A stretch of DNA of 49,596 bases. Origin: Spirochaetales bacterium (GTDB taxonomy: Bacteria; Spirochaetota; Spirochaetia; JAIPGG01). The stretch is taken from positions 1-49,596 of the forward strand of contig JAIPGG010000010.1 of assembly GCA_021736255.1 (NCBI GenBank). Reading direction: 5' to 3'. Positions 16,174 to 24,570 of this stretch are shown here, piece by piece. A model generated the notes under the pieces. That model was not told where the DNA came from, searched no databases, and worked only from the letters and a program-made list of their open reading frames with translations. The first letter of the stretch is position 1. Each line of letters opens with the position of its first letter. The position numbers and the translations under genes were made by a program.

Positions 16174-17370
16174 TTAGGCGGTATTGTTGCTGCTCTGGTT
16201 CATTCGATAGACCTCCGACAGGACTATAGCCATGACCCGGTAGTAACTCTCCGGGATCTCATCACCTATTTCCACCTCAGCATGAAGCGCTCTGGCAAGA
16301 GGCTTATTTTCAATAACGGGTATATTGCTTTCCTGCGCTATTTCCTTGATTCGCTGTGCCAGATAGTCCTGCCCCTTTGCTATAACCGTCGGTGCATGCA
16401 TTACCGCCCGGTCGTACTCTACAGCGACAGCAAAGTGGGTCGGGTTGGTTATTACCACATCTGCTTCCGGCACATTTCTCAGCATATTCTGACTGAGCAT
16501 ATTCTGCATCCGTTCGCGCAATCGGCTTTTGACCAAAGGATCACCTTCGTATTGTTTCCTTTCCTCTTTCACTTCCTGCTTAGACATTTTCAGGGACTCG
16601 CGATGTTGTTTGCGCTGAAAGAGATAGTCCGGAATCGCCAGTACCAAAAGGACGATTGTTGCCTCAACAATAATTCGAAAAGCAATGCCCCCGACAAGCT
16701 GGACGCCGACAGAAAAAGGCTGTTCCACCAGATGGGTGATCGGGCCGATATTCGCTCTGATATTTACAAAGGAGAGCACCCCAATGACGGCAACCTTTCC
16801 CAGGGATTTGGCTAGGTTGAAAGCAGCTTCACCGGAAAAAAACGCCCGTTTAAAGAATTTACCGAACTTGGGCACGATCTTTTTCAGGTCGGGGGTGATC
16901 GGTTTTACGGTAAACAGGAACCCGACCTGCATTAAATTCCCTACCACTGCAGCGATAAAGGCGACAATCGCTATTGGAAAGGTCAGTCGTATAAAGTACC
17001 TGTAAAAAACGGATACGATGACATTCGTTTCGGTAATATCCACCTCGGTAGCATGCCGCATAAAATAGGTCACCATTTCCGACATAGTTTTCCAGAGATA
17101 CGGCGCGAAAATACCGAGGGTCACCAACGGCAAGAGCAGGACAATGGCCGAAGAGAGTTCGGAGGATTTGGCAACCTTTCCTTCCTCCCGGGCTTTTCGA
17201 ATTTTATGCTCGGTAGGTTCCTCTGTCCTTCCCTCGTCCTCGGCGGCAAACCACTGCAGGTGCATACCGTCGAAAAGGGAACCGGCTTTTGCATTCTCCT
17301 CTACTCCACCGGGAGGCATTGGCCGGCCGGCGATGAAAAAAGTTGCAATGAACAGATGCTCGACAATCAT
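16174..17370 (-). CDS. flhB: Flagellar export switch protein FlhB with N-terminal extension
   Basis: Inner-membrane export protein that switches substrate class after hook completion. Four membrane helices lie at about 75-250, and the cytoplasmic domain cleaves itself at NPTH (309-312). The 398-residue protein carries about 35 residues before HLQWFAAEDEGRTEEPTEHK, which aligns with the usual FlhB N-terminus; the extra part begins MIVEHLFIATFFIAG and is hydrophobic. The ATG at 17370 is chosen because it lies one base after the fliR stop with AGG five bases upstream. Starting at the inner ATG (17265) would leave over 100 bases untranslated in a cluster without such gaps. The extension is therefore probably real. 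Confidence 0.96.
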   Translation of the reverse strand: MIVEHLFIATFFIAGRPMPPGGVEENAKAGSLFDGMHLQWFAAEDEGRTEEPTEHKIRKAREEGKVAKSSELSSAIVLLLPLVTLGIFAPYLWKTMSEMVTYFMRHATEVDITETNVIVSVFYRYFIRLTFPIAIVAFIAAVVGNLMQVGFLFTVKPITPDLKKIVPKFGKFFKRAFFSGEAAFNLAKSLGKVAVIGVLSFVNIRANIGPITHLVEQPFSVGVQLVGGIAFRIIVEATIVLLVLAIPDYLFQRKQHRESLKMSKQEVKEERKQYEGDPLVKSRLRERMQNMLSQNMLRNVPEADVVITNPTHFAVAVEYDRAVMHAPTVIAKGQDYLAQRIKEIAQESNIPVIENKPLARALHAEVEIGDEIPESYYRVMAIVLSEVYRMNQSSNNTA

Positions 17371-17371
17371 A

Positions 17372-18175
17372 TCAACCTGACCCCTGACGCATTGTATCCA
17401 GCATTTCCAGGATCCCGAAAAAACTCCCGTCAATGATCCGTCCGAAGGTCTCCATAATGAACGGCATAGAGAGGAAGAGGATAAGAAAGGCCACCATAAT
17501 AGCAATGGGAAAACCCAGCATTAACAGGTTCATTTGCGGGGCTGCTTTGGCAAGAAGCCCCATGGTTACATGGATCAGAAACAGAGTTCCCAGTATCGGG
17601 AAGGAAATGACCAAGGCCTGCTCGAAGAGCGTTGAAAGCCCCGAGAAAATCAATCGGAAAAACGACTGCCTCTCTGTTACAAAATCAATCGCCCGTACCG
17701 CCTCGAATGATCGATAAACCCCTACAAGGAATATTCGCTGGAACCCCTCAATCGAAACAAAAACAAACATCGCAACCAGATTGAGAAACTGCCCCATAAG
17801 AGGTAGTCGGATCTGGGCCATGGGGTCGAAAACCTGCGAGGCGCCGAACCCCATTTGAAGCGAAAAGAACTGACCTGCAACCTGGAACGCAGCATAAATG
17901 AGCACAAGCAGAAATCCCAGCGCCAGTCCAACGAGTACCTCTCCGAGAAGAAGCATGGCATAAATCAAGCCCGACTCGGGAATGATATATCCCATATCGG
18001 CTACCCAGGGGAGAATCGTGCTGCTCACAAAAAGTGACAGGCCAATCTTAGCCACCTGGGGAATAGCCCGGGAAGACAGAAGCGGTGAAATTTGTATCAG
18101 CGCGAATATCCGCGCAAAAATGAGGAAAAACAGCTGTGCCTGAACGACGATGCCGCTCAGTACGCCAAACTCCAT
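17372..18175 (-). CDS. fliR: Flagellar export gate protein FliR
   Basis: Inner-membrane subunit of the FliP-FliQ-FliR export channel. The 267 residues are mostly hydrophobic with about six helices. Conserved segments include FARIFALIQISPLLSS (20-35 region), GEVLVGLALGFLLVLIYAAFQVAGQ and MNLLMLGFPIAIMVAFLIL. It ends one base before the flhB start and begins 24 bases after fliQ, the standard fliP-fliQ-fliR-flhB order. Length and start are as expected for the family. Confidence 0.96.
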   Translation of the reverse strand: MEFGVLSGIVVQAQLFFLIFARIFALIQISPLLSSRAIPQVAKIGLSLFVSSTILPWVADMGYIIPESGLIYAMLLLGEVLVGLALGFLLVLIYAAFQVAGQFFSLQMGFGASQVFDPMAQIRLPLMGQFLNLVAMFVFVSIEGFQRIFLVGVYRSFEAVRAIDFVTERQSFFRLIFSGLSTLFEQALVISFPILGTLFLIHVTMGLLAKAAPQMNLLMLGFPIAIMVAFLILFLSMPFIMETFGRIIDGSFFGILEMLDTMRQGSG

Positions 18176-18199
18176 ATCAGCCCTGCTTCCTTTGCTTCA

Positions 18200-18469
18200 T
18201 TACTTCACCATCTCCGGGATGTATTCCAACAGTCCCAAAGTAAAATCAACCATGCTCTGCACCATCCACGGGCCGAAAAACGCCACCGAAAACAGGATAG
18301 CGGCTATCTTCGGAACGAAAGTCAGGGTCTGCTCCTGAATCGAAGTGGTTGCCTGAAATATGGAGATAATCAGACCAACCATGACACCGACAATCAAGAT
18401 AGGGGCGGCAATCATTAATGCCTGGAAAACACCGCTGCGAATGACGGCAATAGCAAAACCCATCGACAC
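18200..18469 (-). CDS. fliQ: Flagellar export gate protein FliQ
   Basis: Small membrane subunit of the export channel. The start is GTG at 18469, which has GGAGG seven bases upstream and gives exactly 89 residues, the usual FliQ length. The ATG six bases downstream (18463) is less well spaced from the ribosome site. Two membrane helices are seen (about 15-36 and 50-72). The family segment IVGVMVGLIISIFQATTSIQ is followed by EQTLTFVPKI. It lies 11 bases after fliP. Confidence 0.96.
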   Translation of the reverse strand: MSMGFAIAVIRSGVFQALMIAAPILIVGVMVGLIISIFQATTSIQEQTLTFVPKIAAILFSVAFFGPWMVQSMVDFTLGLLEYIPEMVK

Positions 18470-18480
18470 TACCGCACCTC

Positions 18481-19263
18481 CTATTGAAAACTTCGTACAA
18501 GCTGTTCGGTTATCAAACCCCACCCGTCCACAAGCACAAAGAGTATCAGCTTGAACGGCAGAGATATCATAACCGGAGGCAGCATAATCATTCCCATCGA
18601 CATGAGTGTGGATGCCACAACCATATCAATAATAATAAATGGTATAAATAATAATATACCTATTTTGAACGCAACAGTGAGTTCGTGTAATACAAATGAA
18701 GGAATCAGAACATGAGTCGGCACATCAGACAGATTGTCGGGACGGGGTAGATTGCTCATACGCATAAAGAGACTGATCGTACCCGGATCCTCCTGCATTT
18801 GCCGGTACATAAACAACCGAAGTGGTGATTCAGTACGCTCATACAGTTCTTCGACTTCTATCTCCCCGTCTGCAAAGGGCCTGAACGCATTGTCGTAAAT
18901 GTCCGTCAGAGTTGGCCACATAATAAAAACCGTTAAAAATAAAGCAATGCCCATCAGAACCTGGGTCGGCGGCACCTGCTGAAGCGAAAGTGATCGCTTG
19001 ATAAAATCGAAAACGATAGCTATCCGCAGAAATGACGTCATAAGGATGATTATGGACGGCGCAAGGGCGATAACCGTCAACAGCAACAAGAGCTGTATCG
19101 AAAGCGCTACTTCATTGTTTGTTTCGGGTTGACGCACAGTAAGATCTACGAAGGGTATTTCCAGGGGGTCCCCTTCCTGAGGACTTTCCTGGGCAAAACC
19201 GACTGCCGGTGTGAGTACAACTACTATGAGAACAATGAGTATCAGCGTCTTAAATCGTTTCAT
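18481..19263 (-). CDS. fliP: Flagellar export gate protein FliP
   Basis: Core pore subunit of the flagellar export gate. The 260-residue precursor has a cleavable signal peptide (MKRFK followed by a hydrophobic run ending AVGFAQ, about 1-25), which is normal for FliP. Conserved parts are MTSFLRIAIVFDFIKRSLSLQQVPP, given here as positions about 79-103, and the C-terminal block with IIIDMVVASTLMSMGMIMLPP. It lies 33 bases after fliO and 11 before fliQ. Confidence 0.97.
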   Translation of the reverse strand: MKRFKTLILIVLIVVVLTPAVGFAQESPQEGDPLEIPFVDLTVRQPETNNEVALSIQLLLLLTVIALAPSIIILMTSFLRIAIVFDFIKRSLSLQQVPPTQVLMGIALFLTVFIMWPTLTDIYDNAFRPFADGEIEVEELYERTESPLRLFMYRQMQEDPGTISLFMRMSNLPRPDNLSDVPTHVLIPSFVLHELTVAFKIGILLFIPFIIIDMVVASTLMSMGMIMLPPVMISLPFKLILFVLVDGWGLITEQLVRSFQ

Positions 19264-19296
19264 TCCCCCCCCAAGTCTGTCTTTCGTTTCCTCGTC

Positions 19297-19920
19297 TTAC
19301 ATCTTCTTCAAGCGGTCCTTTTGCCGTTTCATAAAGTTTATCGAATCTTCCGAACCCCCAGGCGGCGATTGCCCGGGTCGAAACATTTCCGCCAGCATTT
19401 CCGAAAAGCCCTTCCGTTCCTGTTCTTCCTGAGCGGATGTCTGCAGCCGCAGCTGATCAATTGTTTCCTGATCGCTAATCTCCGATATCAGAGTGATGTT
19501 GTTTTCCGAGGCAGCAATCAGAAATATCTGTTTACCCACCTCGATCAGGTGGAGAATTCTGTTACCCGGTAATCCCTGGCTGCTTAGAACACGGATTGTA
19601 TTCGAATCCTGAAAACGCCGGCCACCTGCCCTTTTGAGTAAATAAAACAGACCGTAAATGAGAGCAACAACCGCCGCCAGGATCAGAATCATCCTTATTA
19701 CATCCCAAGCGGTAAAGGTGTTTACCGACTCTCCGGTAATCTCATCGTTTTCTTCCTGGACACCGATCTTTAAATCACGTTCGTCCACTTCCTGGGATGA
19801 GGCAGGCGGCCCCTCTTCTTCACCCCTCTCCTGAGCAGCAATGCCCGGTATTCCTGGTAAAAAGAATGCGGATAGAGTTATACTGAGTATGAATATAATG
19901 AATGCTTTTCGCCGAATCAG
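19297..19920 (-). CDS. fliO: Flagellar export accessory protein FliO (FliZ), non-AUG start
   Basis: Helps assemble the FliP ring of the export gate. The frame is open from the fliY stop to 19297 but holds no ATG, GTG or TTG until a GTG at 19788. That inner start would cut off a clear signal peptide (IRRKAFIIFILSITLSAFF, then LPGIPGIAAQE), which FliO proteins of this type carry. A strong ribosome site GGGAGGGG (19928-19935) is spaced seven bases from CTG (19920) and ten from ATT (19917), so one of these is probably the start. The mature protein has one membrane helix (VIRMILILAAVVALIYGLFY), the FliO segment RVLSSQGLPGNRILHLIEVG and a charged tail. The product would be 206-207 residues. Confidence 0.85.
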   Translation of the reverse strand: MIRRKAFIIFILSITLSAFFLPGIPGIAAQERGEEEGPPASSQEVDERDLKIGVQEENDEITGESVNTFTAWDVIRMILILAAVVALIYGLFYLLKRAGGRRFQDSNTIRVLSSQGLPGNRILHLIEVGKQIFLIAASENNITLISEISDQETIDQLRLQTSAQEEQERKGFSEMLAEMFRPGQSPPGGSEDSINFMKRQKDRLKKM

Positions 19921-19927
19921 TTGAGTT

Positions 19928-19935
19928 CCCCTCCC
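19928..19935 (-). promoter_or_regulatory. Strong ribosome-binding site that places the fliO start
   Basis: GGGAGGGG on the minus strand, in the 48-base gap after fliY. It is the only Shine-Dalgarno sequence near the fliO reading frame and is spaced for CTG at 19920 or ATT at 19917. The GTG at 19788 has no such site. Confidence 0.7.
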
Positions 19936-19968
19936 AACAGCTGAAAAATATGCCTTTTTGTTTACCTC

Positions 19969-21144
19969 TTACTGCATATTTCCCACCCGTTCCATCGGTG
20001 ATACGATTTCGGTTACCCGAACTCCAAAATTCTCATCGATAACAACAACCTCGCCCTTGGCTATAAGCTTATTGTTTACCAATATATCAACCGGTTCCCC
20101 GGCCAGTTTATCGAGTTCTATAATTGTTCCTTCACCCATACCGAGAATGTCTCGTACAAGCTTTCTGGTCCTTCCGAGTTCGACGGTCATCTCCATATAG
20201 ACGTCCATCAAAAGCCCGATATTCCCGGACTCCTGACCTCCGCCCTGGGCCTGCAGGTCGGGAAATTGAACCGGTTGAACATTTGCTCCACCGCCGCCTG
20301 AGCCGCCTCCGGCATTGGCCTGCTGCTGTCCCATCTGCATACCAAGAGCGGCAAACGGATCCTGTCCTCCGGCTTGGCCACCGGCCGCACCCTGGGCTCC
20401 GCCTGCTTGTCCCCCTGCTGCCTGTGCAGCTGCAGCTTGCCCGGCTCCCGCCTGTTGCGCCGCAGCTCCTTGTGCTCCGGCAGGAGCGGAACTTTGTGCT
20501 CCGGTTACCGCCTTTACCACCTGCTGTGAGTAGAGCTCTGTTACAGAGACCGGGTCGATGCCCTCAATTTGCAGCTGGTATCTCAACCTCAGCAAATCTC
20601 CTTCGGGTAAGGTTGCGTTTCCAGGATCTGTAGTCACGGCCTCAGCCGGCGAGGTCATAATGGTCGCCCCGGCCTTTTCCCCGAGAGCAGTCGTTACCGG
20701 TCCCATAACCTGAGAGAACCCTTCTCCTAGTGCGGAGAGGGCTGCATCGTTCAGCTCCACCTCTTCCTGACCCATCATCAGCCCGGCTATGGCCTGAGCA
20801 GCCGATGTTTCAATGATAAATAGATGCGGACCTGGTGCTCCTTCTGTAAAATCGAGAGATAGCATCACAAGAGAATCAGGCAGTTCGTTCCGGACTGCTT
20901 CGGAATTGCCGGTATCAATATTCGGAGATTCTACGGTAACGCTCTTCCCAACGAGCATAGAAAGATTCGATCCCTGGGATTCCTGAACATCGGAATATAC
21001 ATCAGTGAACTGCTGAATATCCCCATCGCTCAAACCACCAGCAGCCCCCTCGCCCGAGCCGGAGGCGTCTTGTCCGAAATCCATTCCTCCCGACCCCTGT
21101 AACAGGGCATCAATTTCATCTTGCGATAGAGAACCGTCACTCAT
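19969..21144 (-). CDS. fliY: Flagellar switch protein FliY/FliN with degenerate CheC-type domain
   Basis: C-ring protein that joins FliM. The 391 residues have an N-terminal peptide SLSQDEIDALL (the FliM-like CheY-binding form), a CheC-like domain (about 40-215), a low-complexity linker of Ala, Gly and Gln (about 219-297), and the FliN domain (about 305-391, including VELGRTRKLVRDILGMGEGT and LIAKGEVVVIDENFGVRVTE). The two CheC/FliY active-site motifs (Glu-x-x-Asn) are altered here: the first aligns with Asp48-x-x-Ser51 and the second is Glu141-x-x-Ser144, so CheY-P phosphatase activity is doubtful. The gene overlaps fliM by four bases (ATGA). Confidence 0.93.
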   Translation of the reverse strand: MSDGSLSQDEIDALLQGSGGMDFGQDASGSGEGAAGGLSDGDIQQFTDVYSDVQESQGSNLSMLVGKSVTVESPNIDTGNSEAVRNELPDSLVMLSLDFTEGAPGPHLFIIETSAAQAIAGLMMGQEEVELNDAALSALGEGFSQVMGPVTTALGEKAGATIMTSPAEAVTTDPGNATLPEGDLLRLRYQLQIEGIDPVSVTELYSQQVVKAVTGAQSSAPAGAQGAAAQQAGAGQAAAAQAAGGQAGGAQGAAGGQAGGQDPFAALGMQMGQQQANAGGGSGGGGANVQPVQFPDLQAQGGGQESGNIGLLMDVYMEMTVELGRTRKLVRDILGMGEGTIIELDKLAGEPVDILVNNKLIAKGEVVVIDENFGVRVTEIVSPMERVGNMQ

Positions 21145-22172
21145 TCTTCTTCTCCTTCTACAGCAAGTTCTTCAAATTCATCCTCTTCCATTTCTTCGAG
21201 CTTCTGAGTAATTTGAAGAGCAAGCTTGTTCTTGACTACTCCGGGCCGGCAGAGAAACTTTTCCCGATCCCCAATCTTCAACACCATTGGATCTCCGACC
21301 TTGGTGTTCCGTAACCGTATAGTGTCTCCACTTTTCAGAGAGAGCACTTCACGAACGGTCAATTCCATTTTACCGATCTCTGCAATTACCGGTACATTCA
21401 CCATAGACAACCGGTCCCGAAGCAAATTCAGGTTTTCCGTAGTTGTACCACGCCGCACGGAAGAGTACCAATACTGTGCCGAAAGTTTCGAGATAATCGG
21501 TTCTATTGTGAGGTAAGGAATACAAAAATTCATCATCCCTTCGACTTCGCCAACCTTGGTTTCGAGGGTGACCAGAACAACCATTTCCGTCGGCGGCACC
21601 ACCTGAGCAAACTGAGGATTCGTTTCGATCTGGCTCAACCGCGGTCGCAGGTCTATCACCTGGCTCCAGGCCTCACGCATGTTCCCGAGAACACGGACAA
21701 TAATACTCTCCATAACCGTCTGTTCAATATCGGTAAGATCACGGTCTATCTTTGCTTCGTCTCCCTGACCGCCGAAAAGCCGGTCGATAATTGCAAAGGT
21801 TACCGCAGGATCGACCTCAAGAATTGCCGATCCCTTGAGAGGATCCATGTTTATGAGTGCGAGAGTCGTAGGATTTGGAATTGACCTGATAAATTCCTCG
21901 TAGGTAAGCTGATCGACGGAAGCAACATGAACGTGCACCATCGTACGCAGCTGTGCCGAAAGGGAGGTCGTAGTAAGGCGGGCAAAGGTTTCATGCATCA
22001 TAGACACGGTCCGGATTTGTTCCTTCGAGAACTTGTCCGGGCGTTTGAAGTCATAGATCTTGATCTTCCGCTGATCCGCCTGCGGCTGTTGAATTTCCGT
22101 TGGTTCCTGGTCCCCGGAAGAGATCGCTGTTAATAGTTGATCTATTTCATCCTGGGATAGTACTTCCGTCAT
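21141..22172 (-). CDS. fliM: Flagellar motor switch protein FliM
   Basis: C-ring protein that binds CheY-P and sets rotation direction. The 343 residues have the N-terminal CheY-binding peptide EVLSQDEIDQLL (3-14), a CheC-like middle domain (about 45-225) containing FARLTTTSLSAQLRTMVHVHVASVDQLTYEEF as positions 64-95, and a C-terminal FliN-like domain (about 240-320). A short acidic tail ends the protein (EEDEFEELAVEGEEE). It lies 31 bases after fliL and overlaps fliY by four bases. Confidence 0.97.
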   Translation of the reverse strand: MTEVLSQDEIDQLLTAISSGDQEPTEIQQPQADQRKIKIYDFKRPDKFSKEQIRTVSMMHETFARLTTTSLSAQLRTMVHVHVASVDQLTYEEFIRSIPNPTTLALINMDPLKGSAILEVDPAVTFAIIDRLFGGQGDEAKIDRDLTDIEQTVMESIIVRVLGNMREAWSQVIDLRPRLSQIETNPQFAQVVPPTEMVVLVTLETKVGEVEGMMNFCIPYLTIEPIISKLSAQYWYSSVRRGTTTENLNLLRDRLSMVNVPVIAEIGKMELTVREVLSLKSGDTIRLRNTKVGDPMVLKIGDREKFLCRPGVVKNKLALQITQKLEEMEEDEFEELAVEGEEE

Positions 22173-22203
22173 GCCTGATCGTTCCTCCTCCCAAAGGGAT
22201 TGC

Positions 22204-22773
22204 TCAAAATTCGAATATGCTCAATTCTGTGAACAGCACCCGTTTTACTCCTTCACTTTCCAGAAAACGGTCGTTTATTATCTTCCGTATTTCAAGCTTT
22301 ATGGCATCCTCATGTTCCGATCCGAGCTCCGCTGATGTTTTATTACTAAAATAGGAACGCAGAAAGTCTTTTATAATCGGGGCCTTGTTATTGATCTCGG
22401 TCTGTGTCGCCTGATCCCCTTCCTCTATCGCCAGAGCTATATTCACCATAATTGATTTCGGGGGAGTGTCCGCAGTACGAGTCCTGATATTCTGAAAGGC
22501 TTCCTCCACATAGGCGTAGGTCTTCTCCTTCACCTCCATCTGTTCCGACGCAGGCGGAGCTGCAGGAGCCTGTGTACCCTGTCCCATGTATCGAACAACC
22601 ATTACCGAAACGATTACCATTACGATCAGTGCAGCAATTGCAATCGCAACAAACTTGAGAATCTTGAGAATACCGGCGGAGAGAAACCCTATTTTAGGTC
22701 CGCCGGAGCTTTCAGGCTCTTCCCCTACTTCTTCAGCGAGGCCCTCTTCAAAGCTTTGATCTTCATCACCCAT
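22204..22773 (-). CDS. fliL: Flagellar basal body-associated protein FliL
   Basis: Single-pass membrane protein that surrounds the stator and supports motor function. The 189 residues have an acidic cytoplasmic N-terminus (1-25), one membrane helix (about 38-61), a Pro/Ala linker and a periplasmic stomatin-like domain (about 80-189) with VNIALAIEEGDQ and the family C-terminus GVKRVLFTELSIFEF. It lies 19 bases after motB and belongs to the motA-motB-fliL-fliM run. Confidence 0.95.
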   Translation of the reverse strand: MGDEDQSFEEGLAEEVGEEPESSGGPKIGFLSAGILKILKFVAIAIAALIVMVIVSVMVVRYMGQGTQAPAAPPASEQMEVKEKTYAYVEEAFQNIRTRTADTPPKSIMVNIALAIEEGDQATQTEINNKAPIIKDFLRSYFSNKTSAELGSEHEDAIKLEIRKIINDRFLESEGVKRVLFTELSIFEF

Positions 22774-22792
22774 CGCTCTCTCCTAGCCTACT

Positions 22793-23548
22793 TCAAAATG
22801 TCCGTTCCATGGTTTCACCCTTAGTATAGGGCATTATAACAATATCTACCCGACGGTTATATGCTCGTCCTTCTTCAGTTTCATTGCTCATGAGCGGTCG
22901 GGTATCCGCATACCCGACTACCTCGAAATTCGATTCATTTACCCCGTAATCAACCAGGGCATGAAGCACATTATTGGCTCGGGCGGTTGAGAGCTCCCAA
23001 TTGCTGTACCATTCGCCCCCGGGGTCCGTTGGCATTGCATCGGTATGCCCTTCGATTCGGAACCGATAATCGCCTTCCGTTATCTGCTCCGAGGTCAACA
23101 TCGTCGAAACCTTGCGAAGCATTGGCCGGGCGGTATTAAAATCCAGCTCCGCACTGGCCGGCCGAAAAAGGGCATCCGAAGCCAGCGAGATCACCAGACC
23201 CCGCTCGTCCACGGTTATCCTCACCTTCTCAGACTCAACTTCCGGCTGAAAAAGAGAAACGGCTTTCCGCTTTGCCTCATCCAGCGCCCGCCCGGTGTCC
23301 ATAGATGGAAGAGACTCAACCGTATTCCCCAGTTCCACGAGCTTGCCTTCCTGAAGGGTGTTTCCACCGGACATTATACCGATTCCCTGAAAAGCCGAGA
23401 GTATGATACGCAGTTTATACCCGTCTATGGTAGCGGTTGTAAACATGAGAACGAAAAAAGTGAGAAGAAGCGTTACCATGTCTCCATATATCTGGAGCCA
23501 TTCAGCAACACCCTCTTCTCGTTTTTTTTCTTTCTTCGGCCTCGGCAT
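22793..23548 (-). CDS. motB: Flagellar motor stator protein MotB
   Basis: Anchors the stator to peptidoglycan and carries the ion-channel aspartate. The 251 residues have a basic N-terminus, one membrane helix (about 18-38, in IYGDMVTLLLTFFVLMFT) with the conserved Asp23, a plug/linker region, and an OmpA-like peptidoglycan-binding domain (about 115-245) with RFRIEGHTDAMPTDPGGEWY and the LSTARANNV motif. Motor ion type (proton or sodium) cannot be decided from the sequence. It lies 13 bases after motA. Confidence 0.97.
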   Translation of the reverse strand: MPRPKKEKKREEGVAEWLQIYGDMVTLLLTFFVLMFTTATIDGYKLRIILSAFQGIGIMSGGNTLQEGKLVELGNTVESLPSMDTGRALDEAKRKAVSLFQPEVESEKVRITVDERGLVISLASDALFRPASAELDFNTARPMLRKVSTMLTSEQITEGDYRFRIEGHTDAMPTDPGGEWYSNWELSTARANNVLHALVDYGVNESNFEVVGYADTRPLMSNETEEGRAYNRRVDIVIMPYTKGETMERTF

Positions 23549-23561
23549 TCCTTACCTGCTC

Positions 23562-24350
23562 CTATTCCCTGGCCCCTGATTCCATGCGGGCCGCTTCACG
23601 GCGGTCCGGCGGCAGGAATGCAAGGAGTTTTTCCTCGAGAATTCTGGGATTGTCTCCCGACTGAATTGAAAGAATTCCTTCTACCACGATCTCTTTGACC
23701 AGAGCCTCGGATTTGTCCCGGTCTTCGAGTTTTGTTTTTATCGGTATGAGAACCAAGTTCGCAAAAACTGCTCCATATAGGGTGGTAATCAAAGCAACAG
23801 CCATGTTGATACCAATAGCAGACTGATCACCACCGAGATTTTTCAACATACCGATCAATCCGATAAGGGTACCGATCATTCCGAAGGCAGGTGCTATCTT
23901 TCCCCACGTGTCAAAAAAGGAGATGCCGATTTCATGGCGCTCCTGTATCTTGTTGAGTTCATTGTACATGATACTCCGAATAATGTCAGGATCGTTTCCA
24001 TCAACAACCAGCTGGATACCCCGCTGCATGAACTCCTCGTCTACTTCGCTGATGTCGTCCTCGAGTGCCAAAAGTCCCTCGCGACGGGCTTTTTCGGAAA
24101 AGGTTACCAACTGTTGTATATATTTCTCTTCCTGATAACTCGGTTCGTTCAATGCGATGTTGATAAACTTCATTGCACCCAACACCCTGCTGAGGGGGTT
24201 GGCAACCATCATTGCAGAAAGAGACCCGCCTATTACGACGAGAAATGAAATAGGCTCAATAAATGTGGCTACACCGGTCCCGCTGAGCATAATAGCCATG
24301 AGAAGCAATGCTCCACCGAGTCCGACACCACCTAATGTTCCAAGATCCAT
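23562..24350 (-). CDS. motA: Flagellar motor stator protein MotA
   Basis: Stator subunit that pushes on FliG. The 262 residues have four membrane helices (about 5-23, 28-48, 150-172 and 182-202) and a cytoplasmic loop between helices two and three with the charged segments that contact FliG (EKARREGLLALEDDI). The family signature AFGMIGTLIGLIGMLKNL precedes the last helix. It lies two bases after flbD and begins MDLGTLGGVGLGGALL. Confidence 0.97.
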   Translation of the reverse strand: MDLGTLGGVGLGGALLLMAIMLSGTGVATFIEPISFLVVIGGSLSAMMVANPLSRVLGAMKFINIALNEPSYQEEKYIQQLVTFSEKARREGLLALEDDISEVDEEFMQRGIQLVVDGNDPDIIRSIMYNELNKIQERHEIGISFFDTWGKIAPAFGMIGTLIGLIGMLKNLGGDQSAIGINMAVALITTLYGAVFANLVLIPIKTKLEDRDKSEALVKEIVVEGILSIQSGDNPRILEEKLLAFLPPDRREAARMESGARE

Positions 24351-24352
24351 AC

Positions 24353-24550
24353 CTATTCCTCGTTTTTAAAACTCCCGATCTGACTGCGGTATTGTATGAT
24401 TCTATCATACAACGACTGGTAGTCTTCCTTGACTACCAGTCGTTTACCGGAAAGCATCACAAGCGTCGTATCGGGGTTGCTTTCGATGTATTCGATCTGA
24501 TGCGGATTCACGTAATAGCTCCTCCCATCAAGTCTGGTTACCTCAATCAT
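24353..24550 (-). CDS. flbD: Flagellar protein FlbD
   Basis: A 65-residue protein of the FlbD family, found between flgE and motA in spirochaetes and Gram-positives. It matches the family with MIEVTRLDGRSYYVNPHQIE, then TTLVMLSGKRLVVKE. The role is not settled; suggestions concern hook or motor assembly. It has no signal peptide or membrane helix and is probably cytoplasmic. It lies 20 bases after flgE and two before motA. Confidence 0.93.
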   Translation of the reverse strand: MIEVTRLDGRSYYVNPHQIEYIESNPDTTLVMLSGKRLVVKEDYQSLYDRIIQYRSQIGSFKNEE

Positions 24551-24570
24551 TTACCGTCATACTACTCCTA

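Noticed and set aside
16021-16815. A 264-codon plus-strand open frame
   Set aside because: Spans flhB and the start of flhA in antisense; hydrophobic stretches are mirror images of membrane helices.
20315-20533. Repeat-like Ala/Gly/Gln tract in fliY considered as a tandem repeat array
   Set aside because: Codons vary and no exact unit recurs; it is low-complexity protein linker, not a DNA repeat or CRISPR.
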